Shown: positions 30,735-40,810, counted from the stretch's first letter. The stretch is DNA of 64,000 bases from Patulibacter defluvii (GCF_034096925.1 NZ_JAWZSQ010000019.1:1-64000); one strand, 5' to 3'. Notes: generated by a model not told the origin, from the sequence alone. Made by a program: numbers and translations.

Positions 30735-30821
30735 GGCACGAGCCTACGGAATCGCTGCTCCAGGTCGTCATAACGACGACCGGACCTCACGTTCCGGACG
30801 GCCGCGGCGTCCCAACCACCG

Positions 30822-31553
30822 ATGACTGACTCCGCCACGACCACGCACCCCGTCGGGGCCCGGATCGACGCCCTCGACTGGGACGACCTGACCCGCCAGC
30901 TCGACGAGCGCGGCTTCGCGATCACGCCCGAGCTGTTGACCGAGGACGAGTGCGCCGCGCTCGCCGACCTGTTCGAGAGCGACCGCTTCCGCTCGACCGT
31001 CGAGATGGCCCGCCACCGCTTCGGCGACGGCCGCTACCGCTACTTCGCCCACCCGCTGCCCGACCCGATCGCCGCCGCCCGGACCGCCTTCTACGCCCAC
31101 CTGGCCCCGATCGCCAACCGCTGGGCCGGCCTGCTCGCGGGCGACAACCCGACCTTCCCCGAGCGCCACGAGCAGCTGCTGGAGCGCTGCCGCGCCGCCG
31201 GCCAGCAGCGCCCGACGCCGCTGATGCTCCGCTACCACGCCGGCGACTGGAACGCCCTCCACCAGGACCTCTACGGCGAGGTCTTCTTCCCCTTCCAGGT
31301 CTTGACCGTCCTCTCCGACCCCGACCGCGACTACGAAGGCGGCGAGTTCGTCCTGCTCGAGCAGCGCCCGCGCGCCCAGAGCCGCGCCCACGTCCTGCGC
31401 CCGCCCCGCGGCGCGTTCGTGATCTTCCCCACCCGCGAGCGCCCCAACCGCGGCCGCACCGGTCACCACCGGGTCGGCCTCCGCCACGGCGTCGCGACCG
31501 TCACCGCCGGCACCCGCACCGCGCTCGGCGTGATCTTCCACGACGCCCCCTGA
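30822..31553 (+). CDS. 2-oxoglutarate/Fe(II)-dependent oxygenase
   Basis: 243 residues, first gene of the alkylation-repair operon. The iron facial triad is visible: His147-x-Asp149 in ALHQDLYGE and His222 in GLRHGVATV, with Arg232 (TRTALGVIFHDA) as the 2-oxoglutarate carboxylate contact. The beta-helix core also carries FPFQVLTVLSDP. It differs from AlkB: it lacks the RxNxTxR signature and is more like prolyl-hydroxylase-type enzymes often found near ogt/ada genes. Its substrate (protein, nucleotide or DNA base) is unknown. The ogt gene follows after 13 bp. Confidence 0.85.
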   Translation: MTDSATTTHPVGARIDALDWDDLTRQLDERGFAITPELLTEDECAALADLFESDRFRSTVEMARHRFGDGRYRYFAHPLPDPIAAARTAFYAHLAPIANRWAGLLAGDNPTFPERHEQLLERCRAAGQQRPTPLMLRYHAGDWNALHQDLYGEVFFPFQVLTVLSDPDRDYEGGEFVLLEQRPRAQSRAHVLRPPRGAFVIFPTRERPNRGRTGHHRVGLRHGVATVTAGTRTALGVIFHDAP

Positions 31554-31566
31554 GGAGCACCCGACC

Positions 31567-32121
31567 ATGCCCTGGTTCACCTACGACAGCCCGCTCGGCC
31601 CGCTGACCCTGGTCGGCGACGACGGCGGCCTGGGCCACCTGCACTACCCGCGGCAGCGCCCGCCGCTCGACCCGGCCGACGAGGACCCCGCCGCCTTCAC
31701 CGCCACCGGCGCCGCGCTCGACCGCTGGTTCGCCGGCGCGACCCGGACGATCGACGTCCCGCTGGCGCTCGCCGGCACGCCGCTCCAGCGGCGGGTCTGG
31801 GCGCTGGTCGCCGCGATCCCCTACGGCACCACGACCACCTACGGCGCGCTCGCCGCCGCGCTGCCCGAGCTGCGCCGCGACGACCCCACCCCCACCCCCG
31901 CCCAGCGCGTGGCCTGGGCGATCGCCCGCACCCCGACCCCGATCCTCCTCCCCTGCCACCGGGTGATCGGCGCCGACGGCCGGCTGCGCGGCTACCTCGG
32001 CGGGCTCGACCGCAAGCGGGCGCTGCTCCGCTTCGAGGCCGCGGGCGGCGATCCGCGGGCGCTGCGCGACGACGGCGGGCGGGCGACGAACGGCGTCCAG
32101 CAGCAGCTGGCCCTGGTCTGA
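31567..32121 (+). CDS. ogt: Methylated-DNA--protein-cysteine S-methyltransferase
   Basis: 184 residues. It removes methyl groups from O6-methylguanine onto Cys130 in the motif LLPCHRVIG. Also present are RRVWALVAAIPYGTTTTYGALAAAL (the HTH with the Arg finger) and GYLGGLDRKRALLRFE at the end. The segment before the active site reads ARTPTPILLPCHRV where most homologues have an Asn-containing hinge (N-P-x-x-x-x-x-PCHRV), so the Asn appears replaced by Thr. This is a notable variation but the rest is intact. It is downstream of the 2OG oxygenase and upstream of an Ada-like domain gene. Confidence 0.92.
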   Translation: MPWFTYDSPLGPLTLVGDDGGLGHLHYPRQRPPLDPADEDPAAFTATGAALDRWFAGATRTIDVPLALAGTPLQRRVWALVAAIPYGTTTTYGALAAALPELRRDDPTPTPAQRVAWAIARTPTPILLPCHRVIGADGRLRGYLGGLDRKRALLRFEAAGGDPRALRDDGGRATNGVQQQLALV

Positions 32122-32378
32122 TGGGCGGCCCGTTCACGCTGATCGGCCCGGACGGCCGCGCCTACCGCAGCGACCGTCCGGGCATGCTCGGCGGCCACCG
32201 CCGCAGCCGCCTCTACGGCCGGCTCGATTGCCCCTCGGCGCGGCGCGCGATCGCCCGCGGCGGCTACGTCGGCGAGCGCGTCTTCTTCGCCGACGAGGCC
32301 ACCGCCCGGGCCGCCGGTTACCGTCCCTGCGCGGTCTGCTGCCCGCGGCAGCACGCCGCCTGGAAGGCCAGCCGCTGA
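32121..32378 (+). CDS. Stand-alone Ada-like metal-binding domain protein
   Basis: 85 residues resembling the N-terminal zinc domain of Ada (methylphosphotriester repair), without the AraC and Ogt domains. RLYGRLDCPSARRAIARGGYVGERVFFADEATARAAGYRPCAVCCP parallels Ada's CRPSC...VSFYANASEALAAGFRPCKRC. The first Cys of Ada's four is matched by LDC, and the last two by PCAVC; the second position is Ala or Arg instead of Cys, with a nearby extra Cys (AVCC). Metal binding may differ from Ada. ATG at 32121 overlaps the ogt stop by 1 bp. Confidence 0.8.
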   Translation: MGGPFTLIGPDGRAYRSDRPGMLGGHRRSRLYGRLDCPSARRAIARGGYVGERVFFADEATARAAGYRPCAVCCPRQHAAWKASR

Positions 32379-32392
32379 CCCCCGCCCGACCC

Positions 32393-33052
32393 GTGCGCTC
32401 CCTCTTCCCCCGCGAGCCGACCGAGATCGCCCCCGGCGCGGTCCACGTCCCCGACTGGCTGAGCGTCGCCCAGCAGCGGCGGCTGGTCGAGGCCTGCCGC
32501 GAGTGGGCTCGCGGCCCGGCCCCGATCCGCCACACGCGGATGCCGAGCGGCGGCGCGATGTCGGTCCAGACCGTCTGCCTGGGCTGGCACTGGACGCCCT
32601 ACCGCTACACGCGGACCGCGATCGACCAGGGCGGGGCGCCGGTCTCGCCCTTCCCCGACTGGCTCGGCGAGCTCGGCCGGGCGGCGGTCGCGGCGGCCTA
32701 CGACGACCCCGCCGCCGGCGCCGCCTACGCGCCCGACGCCGCGCTGATCAACTTCTACGACGAGCAGGCGAAGATGGGCCTGCACCAGGACAAGGACGAG
32801 CGCAGCCGGGCGCCGGTCGTCTCGCTCAGCATCGGCGACAGCTGCCTGTTCCGGTTCGGCCACGCCGAGCACCGCGGCCCGCCCCACGTCGACGTCGAGC
32901 TGCGCTCCGGCGACCTGTTCGTCTTCGGCGGGGCCGCTCGCCTGGCGTACCACGGGGTCGTCCGCGGGATCCAGGCGGGGACGGCCGACCCGGCCGTCGG
33001 GCTGGCCCGCGGCCGGCTCAACCTGACGCTGCGCGAGACCGGGCTCGGCTGA
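32393..33052 (+). CDS. alkB: AlkB-family alpha-ketoglutarate-dependent DNA repair dioxygenase
   Basis: 219 residues from GTG at 32393, 14 bp after the Ada-like stop; the frame is open further upstream into that gene. Iron ligands are His131-x-Asp133 in LHQDKDE and His187 in LAYHG. The AlkB signature RxNxTxR is present as RLNLTLR (Arg208, Asn210, Thr212, Arg214). QAKMGLHQDKDERSRAPVVSLSIGDSCLFRFG and SGDLFVFGG are also typical. It demethylates N1-methyladenine and N3-methylcytosine. It is last in the operon of oxygenase, Ogt, Ada-like protein and AlkB. Confidence 0.95.
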   Translation: MRSLFPREPTEIAPGAVHVPDWLSVAQQRRLVEACREWARGPAPIRHTRMPSGGAMSVQTVCLGWHWTPYRYTRTAIDQGGAPVSPFPDWLGELGRAAVAAAYDDPAAGAAYAPDAALINFYDEQAKMGLHQDKDERSRAPVVSLSIGDSCLFRFGHAEHRGPPHVDVELRSGDLFVFGGAARLAYHGVVRGIQAGTADPAVGLARGRLNLTLRETGLG

Positions 33053-33058
33053 CGCCGC

Positions 33059-33469
33059 TCAGGCCCGCTGCTGGACCCGCAGCAGGTTGCCCGCCGGGTC
33101 GCGGACGGCGAAGTCGCGGACGCCGTAGGGCTGGTCGGTCGGCTCCTGGACGACGTCGGCGTCGCCGGCCTGGATCCGCTCGAAGGCGGCGTCGACGTCG
33201 CTGCTGGCCAGGTTGATGCTGGCGAACGTGCCCTTGGCCATCATCTCGGCGATCGCCTGCCGCTCGTCGTCGGTCAGGCCGGGCGTGGCGGTCGGCGGGT
33301 AGAGCACGATCGAGGTGCCGGGCTGGTCGGGCGGGCCGACGGTGATCCAGTGCATCCCGCCGTACTCGACCTCCTGGCGGACCTCGAAGCCGAGCGTGTC
33401 GCGATAGAAGGCCCGGGACGCGTCGGCGTCCTCGTGGGGCAGCATCGCCTGGAAGATCGTGATGTCCAT
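33059..33469 (-). CDS. VOC (glyoxalase/bleomycin resistance) family protein
   Basis: 136 residues with the paired beta-alpha-beta motifs of the vicinal-oxygen-chelate fold: ITIFQAMLPHEDADASRAFYRDTLGFEVRQEVEYGGMHWITV in the first half and FASINLASSDVDAAFERIQAGDADVVQEPTDQPYGVRDFAVRDPAGNLLRVQQ in the second. Usual metal ligands (His/Glu) are not obvious at the first position. It sits 9 bp after the AraC-type regulator gene on the same strand and is the likely regulated partner. The substrate is unknown. Confidence 0.87.
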   Translation of the reverse strand: MDITIFQAMLPHEDADASRAFYRDTLGFEVRQEVEYGGMHWITVGPPDQPGTSIVLYPPTATPGLTDDERQAIAEMMAKGTFASINLASSDVDAAFERIQAGDADVVQEPTDQPYGVRDFAVRDPAGNLLRVQQRA

Positions 33470-33478
33470 GCGCTCAGG

Positions 33479-33922
<444 letters not shown>

Positions 33923-33969
33923 CGCAACGATCGTGCCAGGTCGCCGCGACGACGGCCAGCGGGCGCCGT

Positions 33970-34605
33970 TCAGGCGGGCGAGGCCGGGGACAGCGCCCCG
34001 ACGCCGTGGGCGCAGAAGTCGCAGAAGAGCCCGACCACCGCCTCGCGCGGGACGTCCGGCGTCCGCAGCCACCAGCGCGCCAGCTGCTCGCCCGCGCCCG
34101 AGATCAGGTGCGCGACCGGCACCAGCCGCGCGCCGTCGACGCCCGCGGCCTGCTCGGCGAGCGCGTCGGCGATCGCCCCGACGGTGCGGGCCCGGAGCGC
34201 GGCCAGCTCGTCGGCGATCTCCCCCACCAGCGGCGGCCCGCCGTAGACCAGCGACCAGCGCGCCGGCTCGCGGGCGACGATCGCGAAGAAGGCGTCGCCG
34301 CCCTGGCGGATCGCCTGCCGCAGGTCGGCGGCGCTGCGGGCCGCCTCGACGATCGCCTCGTCGAACTCGCGCCGCACGCGCTCGATGCAGCGCAGGTACA
34401 TCGCGTCCTTCGACCCGAAGTGCTCGTAGACGATCGGCCGCGAGACGCCGGCCGCCCGCGCCACGTCCTCGATCGACACCCCGACGTAGCCGCGCTCGAT
34501 GAACTGGCGCTCGGCCAGGTCGAGCAGTTGCCGCTCGCGCAGCTCGCGGGGCACGCGGCCGCGCTTGAAGCCGTCGACCGAGCCGGTGGCGTCGGGGCCG
34601 CTCAT
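33970..34605 (-). CDS. TetR-family transcriptional regulator
   Basis: 211 residues from ATG at 34605. The N-terminal HTH is RQLLDLAERQFIERGYVGVSIEDVARAAGVSRPIVYEHFGSKDAMYLRCIE; the C-terminal ligand domain is helical and ends in FCDFCAHGVGALSPA. The divergent SGNH-hydrolase gene starts 54 bp away, with the ACCTAC-N5-GTAGGT dyad between them as probable operator. A dyad of the same sequence precedes the SDR gene at 55019, so this regulator may act there too (inference). Confidence 0.92.
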   Translation of the reverse strand: MSGPDATGSVDGFKRGRVPRELRERQLLDLAERQFIERGYVGVSIEDVARAAGVSRPIVYEHFGSKDAMYLRCIERVRREFDEAIVEAARSAADLRQAIRQGGDAFFAIVAREPARWSLVYGGPPLVGEIADELAALRARTVGAIADALAEQAAGVDGARLVPVAHLISGAGEQLARWWLRTPDVPREAVVGLFCDFCAHGVGALSPASPA

Positions 34606-34632
34606 CGCGTCGAAGGCTACTTGACCGCGCGG

Positions 34633-34649
34633 ACCTACACCGCGTAGGT
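34633..34649. promoter_or_regulatory. Inverted repeat ACCTAC-N5-GTAGGT (candidate TetR operator)
   Basis: Perfect 6-bp arms spaced by ACCGC, 28 bp from the TetR start and 10 bp from the divergent hydrolase start. It overlaps a second small dyad (GCGTA-N3-TACGC at 34642-34654). The same arms with a 6-bp spacer occur at 54988-55005. Confidence 0.55.
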
Positions 34650-34658
34650 TACGCCGTG

Positions 34659-35915
34659 ATGGTGCGTCGACGAGGGGGTCGCGCGGCAGCGATGAGCGCG
34701 GCGCTGGCGGCTGGGTTGGGGGCAGTCGCCGGCGCCGCGCCGCCGGCCGTGGCCGGACCGGTCTGGGACCGCGGCGCGGGCGAGCGCTACGTCGCGATGG
34801 GCGACTCGGCCGCCGCCGGCCCGCTGGCCGGCGTCCCCCGCGCCGATCCGATCGGCTGCTTCCGCTCGCTCGACGACTTCGCCACCGGGGTCGCCACCCG
34901 GCTCGCCGTCGCCGCCTTCGACGACCGCACCTGCGACGGCGCCGCGCTGCGCCACCTGAGCGAGCCGCAGTCGGTCAAGTTCGAGGGTCGCAACCCGCCC
35001 CAGCTCGACGGGCTCGACGCGCGCACGACGCTCGTGACCCTCGGGCCGATCGGGGCCAACGACACCGGCCTGGTCGGGATGGTCACCGAGTGCCTCAACT
35101 TCTTCCCGCCGCCGACCGGCCGCTCCTGCGCCGCCCGCTTCCGGGCCAGCGGCGAGCACGGCAAGCGGATGGCCCGGATCGACGCGCTCGGGCCGCGGCT
35201 GGACGTCGCGCTGGGCCGGATCCGCGCGCGGGCGCCCCACGCCCGGGTCTTCGTGGTCGGCTACGGCCGCTACCTGGTGCCCGGCGGCTGCTTCCCCGCC
35301 CAGCCGGTGCTGCCCGAGGACGGCGACTACATCCAAGCCGCGATCGACCGGATGAACGGCGTCCTGCGGCGCTCGGCGGCCGCCGCCGGCGCGGTCTACG
35401 TCGACCTCCAGACCCCGGAGTCGCGCGAGCACACGGCCTGCGCGCCGCTCGGCCAGCGGTGGCTGGAGGGGCTGATCACCGACGACCTCGGCAGCCCGGT
35501 CCCCTTCCACCCGAGCCGGCTGGGGATGGCCGCCTTCGGACGGATCGTCGCCGACGCGATCCGGGCCGCCCCGAGTCGGCAGCAGGCGCCGGCGCCGCAG
35601 GCCACCGGGCCGGCGGTCGCGCGGGTCGAGCGGCTGGCGCTGGCCCCGGCCCGCTTCCGGGCCGGCCACGGCACCCGGGTGCGGCTGTGGCTGTCGCAGC
35701 CGGGCGCGGTCCGGTTCGTGGTCCGGCGGCGCGGGCGGCTGCGGTCGGTCGGCCGCTTCGTCGTCCGGCGGCCGGCCGGCGCCAGCAGCGTCCGCTGGAG
35801 CGGCCGGGTCGGCGGCCGGCGGCTGGCCGCAGGCCGCTACCGGCTGACGGCGGCGCCGCTCGGGGCGCCGGACGGCAGCGGCCGGACGGTCCGCTTCCGG
35901 ATCCTCGCCCGCTGA
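34659..35915 (+). CDS. Secreted SGNH/GDSL-type hydrolase
   Basis: 418 residues (ATG at 34659; a GTG at 34656 is also in frame). A signal segment (AAAMSAALAAGLGAVAGAAPPAVAG) precedes block I YVAMGDSAAAGP, with the catalytic Ser50 in G-D-S. The oxyanion Asn is likely in LGPIGANDTG, and the catalytic His in VPFHPSRLGM. The large single domain with several cysteines resembles secreted actinomycete esterases and phospholipases of the SEST-like group. The C-terminus (about 310-418) is an Ig-like repeat region rich in Arg (VRFVVRRRGRLRSVG). The substrate is unknown. TetR likely controls it. Confidence 0.85.
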   Translation: MVRRRGGRAAAMSAALAAGLGAVAGAAPPAVAGPVWDRGAGERYVAMGDSAAAGPLAGVPRADPIGCFRSLDDFATGVATRLAVAAFDDRTCDGAALRHLSEPQSVKFEGRNPPQLDGLDARTTLVTLGPIGANDTGLVGMVTECLNFFPPPTGRSCAARFRASGEHGKRMARIDALGPRLDVALGRIRARAPHARVFVVGYGRYLVPGGCFPAQPVLPEDGDYIQAAIDRMNGVLRRSAAAAGAVYVDLQTPESREHTACAPLGQRWLEGLITDDLGSPVPFHPSRLGMAAFGRIVADAIRAAPSRQQAPAPQATGPAVARVERLALAPARFRAGHGTRVRLWLSQPGAVRFVVRRRGRLRSVGRFVVRRPAGASSVRWSGRVGGRRLAAGRYRLTAAPLGAPDGSGRTVRFRILAR

Positions 35916-35985
35916 CCGGGATACCGCTGTGTGCGGACGGTCACGCGAAGCTTCACCGCTGTAGCTTGCGCGGTAGGGTCCCGCC

Positions 35986-36891
35986 ATGTCGCTTGTCGCA
36001 CCCGCCGAGCCACCGCCGATCGCCGGGGTCCGGAGGTCGTTCGTCGAGGCCCGTGGGGTCCGCTTCCACGTCACCGAGGCGGGCGAGGGCGCGCCGGTGC
36101 TGCTGCTGCACGGCTGGCCGCAGCACCACTACGCCTACCGCGAGCTGCTGGCCGACCCGCCGGCCGGGCTGCGGCTGATCGCGCCCGACCTGCCCGGCTA
36201 CGGCTGGTCGGGACCGGCGCCGCACCGCTGGGGCAAGCAGGACGTGGCCGACGACCTGCTGGCGCTGCTCGACGCGCTGGCCGTCGAGCGGGCGCTGCTG
36301 GTCGGTCACGACTGGGGCGGCTGGATCGGCTTCCTGCTGGCGCTCGGGGCGCCGGAGCGATTCTCGGCTTACCTGGCGCTGAACATCGCCCACCCCTGGA
36401 ACACGCCGCGGACGCTGCTCCCCCACCTGTGGCGGTTCGCGATGTACCAGCCGGCGATGGCCGCGCTCGGGGTGCCGCTCCAGCGGCGGACGCCGTTCGT
36501 CGAGCGGATGATCTTCGGCACCGCGGTCCGCGACCACGCCGCGGTCGCCCAGGAGGACGTGCGCTGGTTCGCCGACCGCTTCCGCGACCCGGTCGTAGCC
36601 CGCAGCGGCCGCGACACCTACCGCACCTTCCTGCTCCGCGAGCTGCCGCGACTGGCCCGCCAGCCGGAGCGACGGCGGGCGACGATCCCGGTCCGGATGC
36701 TGTTCGGCGAGGCCGACCTGGCGATCCACCCCGCGCTGGCCGCCCCGGAGACCGCCCAGGCCGACGACTACGCGCTGGAGCAGGTGCCCGGCTGCGGCCA
36801 CTTCGTGGTCGACGAGCGGCCGCGGCTGGTCCGCGAGCGGCTGGTCGCGCTGGCCGCCGCCCACCCGTCGGCGACGCCGGCGGCCGTCTGA
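35986..36891 (+). CDS. Alpha/beta hydrolase, epoxide hydrolase-like
   Basis: 301 residues. HGWPQ (42-46) is the oxyanion motif, nucleophile Asp109 in VGHDWGGW, and the catalytic His272 in PGCGHFVVDERP; the acidic partner is likely Asp244 in GEADLAIHP. Asp in the nucleophile position groups it with epoxide hydrolases and haloalkane dehalogenases rather than esterases. The lid with LPHLWRFAMYQPAM follows. It is full length. Its expression context is a single gene downstream of the SGNH hydrolase, with a 70-bp gap, so it is probably its own unit. Confidence 0.88.
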   Translation: MSLVAPAEPPPIAGVRRSFVEARGVRFHVTEAGEGAPVLLLHGWPQHHYAYRELLADPPAGLRLIAPDLPGYGWSGPAPHRWGKQDVADDLLALLDALAVERALLVGHDWGGWIGFLLALGAPERFSAYLALNIAHPWNTPRTLLPHLWRFAMYQPAMAALGVPLQRRTPFVERMIFGTAVRDHAAVAQEDVRWFADRFRDPVVARSGRDTYRTFLLRELPRLARQPERRRATIPVRMLFGEADLAIHPALAAPETAQADDYALEQVPGCGHFVVDERPRLVRERLVALAAAHPSATPAAV

Positions 36892-36909
36892 TCGCGCGGC
36901 CGGCCGGCC

Positions 36910-37614
36910 TCAGTCGCCGTCCGGCGTCGGCTTGGTGAACTGCCGCGCCGAGCGGCGCAGGTGGCTGGTCATCTCGCTCGCGGCCCGCTCGGGGTCGCGG
37001 TCGACGATCGCCTCGACGATCGCGCGGTGGGCCCGCAGCGACTCCGCCGGCCGGCCGTCGATCGAGAGCGAGGCGGCGCTGGTCCGGTCGACTGCCTCCC
37101 CCAGGGCCTCGAACAGCTTCGCCAGCAGCGGGTTGTGGGCCGCGTCGACGATCGCCCGGTGGAGCGCGGCGTCGGAGCTGGTGCCGTCGTCGCCCTCGGC
37201 GATCCCGGCCGCCATCGCCTCGATCGCGCGCTCCATCGCGGCGCGGTCGGCCGGGGTCGCGCGGGTCGCGGCCAGGCGGGCGGCCAGCACCTCGATCCCC
37301 TCGCGCGCCTCCCAGACCATCGGGTGGTCGGCCTCGACGTGCAGCACCTCGAGCGCCAGCGTCGGCACGACCTCGTCGGCCGGCCGCAGCAGGAAGGCCC
37401 CGTCGCCGTGGCGGACCTCGACCAGGCCGATGCTGCGGAGGCTGGCCAGCGCCTGCCGCACCGACGTGCGGCTGACCCCCAGCCGCGAGGCCAGCTCGCG
37501 CTCGCTCGGCAGCCGGTCCCCCGGCTCCAGCCGCTGGACGACGATCAGGTCGCGCAGGCGCTCGGCGATCTCCTCGTAGAGCGGCGCGCGACGGACGGGC
37601 GTCAGGTCGGTCAC
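36910..37614 (-). CDS. GntR-family (FadR/FCD type) transcriptional regulator
   Basis: 234 residues from GTG at 37614. The N-terminal winged HTH is EIAERLRDLIVVQRLEPGDRLPSERELASRLGVSRTSVRQALASLRSIGLVEVRHGDGAFL, and the C-terminal FCD ligand domain has WEAREGIEVLAARLAATRATPADRAAM, ALHRAIVDAAHNPLLAKLFEAL and RAHRAIVEAIVDRDPERAASEM, containing the metal-binding His residues. It is divergent from sdaA, and a near-consensus GntR half-site pair lies between. Control of serine degradation is therefore likely. Confidence 0.92.
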   Translation of the reverse strand: MTDLTPVRRAPLYEEIAERLRDLIVVQRLEPGDRLPSERELASRLGVSRTSVRQALASLRSIGLVEVRHGDGAFLLRPADEVVPTLALEVLHVEADHPMVWEAREGIEVLAARLAATRATPADRAAMERAIEAMAAGIAEGDDGTSSDAALHRAIVDAAHNPLLAKLFEALGEAVDRTSAASLSIDGRPAESLRAHRAIVEAIVDRDPERAASEMTSHLRRSARQFTKPTPDGD

Positions 37615-37650
37615 CGCCGCAGGATAGCCGCCGGTCGGGTTGCGGTCCAG

Positions 37651-37661
37651 TGGTCTAGCCA
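37651..37661. promoter_or_regulatory. Candidate GntR/FadR operator, TGGT-N3-GCCA
   Basis: TGGTCTAGCCA differs at one position from the FadR-subfamily consensus TGGT-N3-ACCA. It lies 36 bp from the GntR start and 14 bp from the sdaA start, in the single intergenic gap. Recognition by the adjacent regulator is inferred. Confidence 0.45.
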
Positions 37662-37675
37662 GTACGGTCGTCGCC

Positions 37676-38972
<1,297 letters not shown>

Positions 38973-38989
<17 letters not shown>

Positions 38990-39512
38990 ACCGCTCGAGA
39001 TCGCGCCGCCGCGGGTCCCCCGCCGCCGCACGCGCCTGACCGCCGACGAGATCCTGGACGCGATCCGCCGCTGGCACGACCAGTACGGCGAGCCGCCCGG
39101 GATGGCCGACTGGGATCCGTACCGGGCCCGCCAGATCGGGCAGCAGTGGCGGATCGAGCGCTACGACGCCGGCGACTGGCCGAGCGCGAAGTCGGTCCGC
39201 AACCACTTCGGCCGGCTCTCGAACGCGGTCGCCGCCGCCGGCCTGGTGCCGCGCCACCAGGGCCAGCAGCGGCCGCAGCCGGAGCTGGAGCTGAGCGACG
39301 AGATCAAGCTGCACCTGTCGCACCTGCGGGCGGCGCGGGCCGGGGCGACCGGCTTCGACGACGTCGCCGCCGCGGTCCGCGACGTGGTCGCCGCCCGCCA
39401 CTCGTCCGACGCCGACGACCTGCGGGCCGCGTTGGTCGACCTGGCCGCGACCGCCCTCGGCTGCGCCGACCGCCTCGGCGTCCCCCACCCGAACGAGAGG
39501 ACCCGACCGTGA
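38973..39512 (+). CDS. Homing-endonuclease-associated-repeat protein of unknown role
   Basis: 179 residues from GTG at 38973, with GAGGAGG before it. The N-terminal half is a HEAR-type domain: TADEILDAIRRWHDQYGEPPGMADWDPYRARQIGQQWRIERY then GDWPSAKSVRNHFGRLSNAVAAAGLVPR, a small DNA-binding-like motif also found in group I intron endonucleases. There is no nuclease domain, and the C-terminal half (SDEIKLHLSHLRAARAGATGFDDVAAAVRDVV) is helical. It is embedded between sdaA (17-bp overlap) and glyA (4-bp overlap), so it is translated as part of the operon. A regulatory role is possible but unknown. Confidence 0.75.
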
Positions 39513-40798
39513 GCCTGCCTGCGAATTTCTTCAACGCGTCGGTTGTCGATGTCGATCCCGAGGTCGCGGAGGCGTTGGGGTTGGAGCTGCGGCGTCAGCA
39601 GGACACGTTGGAGATGATCGCGTCGGAGAACTTCGTGCCGCGTGCGGTCCTCGAATGCCAGGGGTCGGTGCTGACGAACAAGTACGCCGAGGGGTACCCG
39701 GGGCGTCGCTACTACGGTGGTTGTGAGCATGTCGATGTGATCGAGCAGTTGGCGATCGATCGCGCGAAGGCGCTGTTCGGGGCCGAGCACGCCAACGTCC
39801 AGCCGCATGCGGGTGCGCAGGCCAACAACGCCGTCTACCACGCGCTGCTGCAGCCCGGCGATCGGATCATGGGCCTCTCCCTCGCTCACGGCGGTCATCT
39901 CTCGCACGGGATGAAGCTCAACGTCTCGGGGCGGCTGTACGAGATCGTCGCCTACGAGGTCGATCGCGAGAGCTCGCGGATCGATATGGACGAGGTTGCG
40001 CGGATCGCCCGTGAGACGAAGCCGAAGTTGATCGTCGCCGGCTGGTCGGCCTATCCGCGCCAGTTGGACTTCCCGCGCTTTCGGGAGATCGCGGACGAGG
40101 TGGGGGCGTTGTTGTTCGTCGACATGGCCCACTTCGCCGGCCTCGTCGCCGCCGGCCTGCACCCGAGCCCGGTGCCCTACGCCGATGTCGTGTCCACGAC
40201 GGTGCACAAGACGTTGGGTGGGCCGCGGTCGGGGATCATCCTCTGCAAGGAGGAGCACGCGAAGAAGATCAACAGCGCGGTCTTCCCGGGCCAGCAGGGC
40301 GGCCCGTTGGAGCACGTGATCGCGGCCAAGGCTGTGGCGTTGAAGATCGCGGCCTCTGAGGAGTTCCGTGAGCGGCAGCAGCGCACGATCGACGGGGCGC
40401 GGGTGATCGCTGAGCAGCTTTTGCAGGCCGGCAACGGGATCACGGTGTTGACCGGCGGCACCGACGTCCACCTCGTCCTCGTCGATCTGCGGGAGACCGC
40501 GTTGGACGGGCAGCAGGCGGAGGATCGGTTGCACGAGGTCGGGATCACGGTCAATCGCAACGCGGTCCCGTTCGACCCGCGTCCGCCGATGGTCACCAGC
40601 GGTCTGCGGGTCGGGACCCCGGCGCTGGCGACCCGTGGCTTGGGGGTCGAGGACTTCCGCCAGGTCGGGTCGATCATCGCCCGGGCGCTGGCCGCCGATG
40701 AGCAGGCCTTCGCCGCCCAGCAGGCCGACCTCGCCGGCCAGGTGACCGCGATCGCCCAACGCTTCCCCCTCTACGCCGACCTCGCGCCGGCCGTCTGA
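39509..40798 (+). CDS. glyA: Serine hydroxymethyltransferase
   Basis: 429 residues from GTG at 39509 (GTGA overlap with the preceding gene). It interconverts serine and glycine with transfer of a one-carbon unit to tetrahydrofolate. PLP Lys234 is in STTVHKTLGGPRSG. Also present are IASENFVPRAVLECQGSVLTNKYAEGYPGRRYYGGCE, LAHGGHLSHG, and FVDMAHFAGLVAAG. Unlike neighbours it uses many TTG leucine, CGT arginine and GAT aspartate codons in its first 1 kb, a change in codon bias that could mean high expression or a recent origin. A hairpin follows the stop. Confidence 0.96.
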   Translation: MSLPANFFNASVVDVDPEVAEALGLELRRQQDTLEMIASENFVPRAVLECQGSVLTNKYAEGYPGRRYYGGCEHVDVIEQLAIDRAKALFGAEHANVQPHAGAQANNAVYHALLQPGDRIMGLSLAHGGHLSHGMKLNVSGRLYEIVAYEVDRESSRIDMDEVARIARETKPKLIVAGWSAYPRQLDFPRFREIADEVGALLFVDMAHFAGLVAAGLHPSPVPYADVVSTTVHKTLGGPRSGIILCKEEHAKKINSAVFPGQQGGPLEHVIAAKAVALKIAASEEFRERQQRTIDGARVIAEQLLQAGNGITVLTGGTDVHLVLVDLRETALDGQQAEDRLHEVGITVNRNAVPFDPRPPMVTSGLRVGTPALATRGLGVEDFRQVGSIIARALAADEQAFAAQQADLAGQVTAIAQRFPLYADLAPAV

Positions 40799-40810
40799 CG
40801 GGCGGACGGC

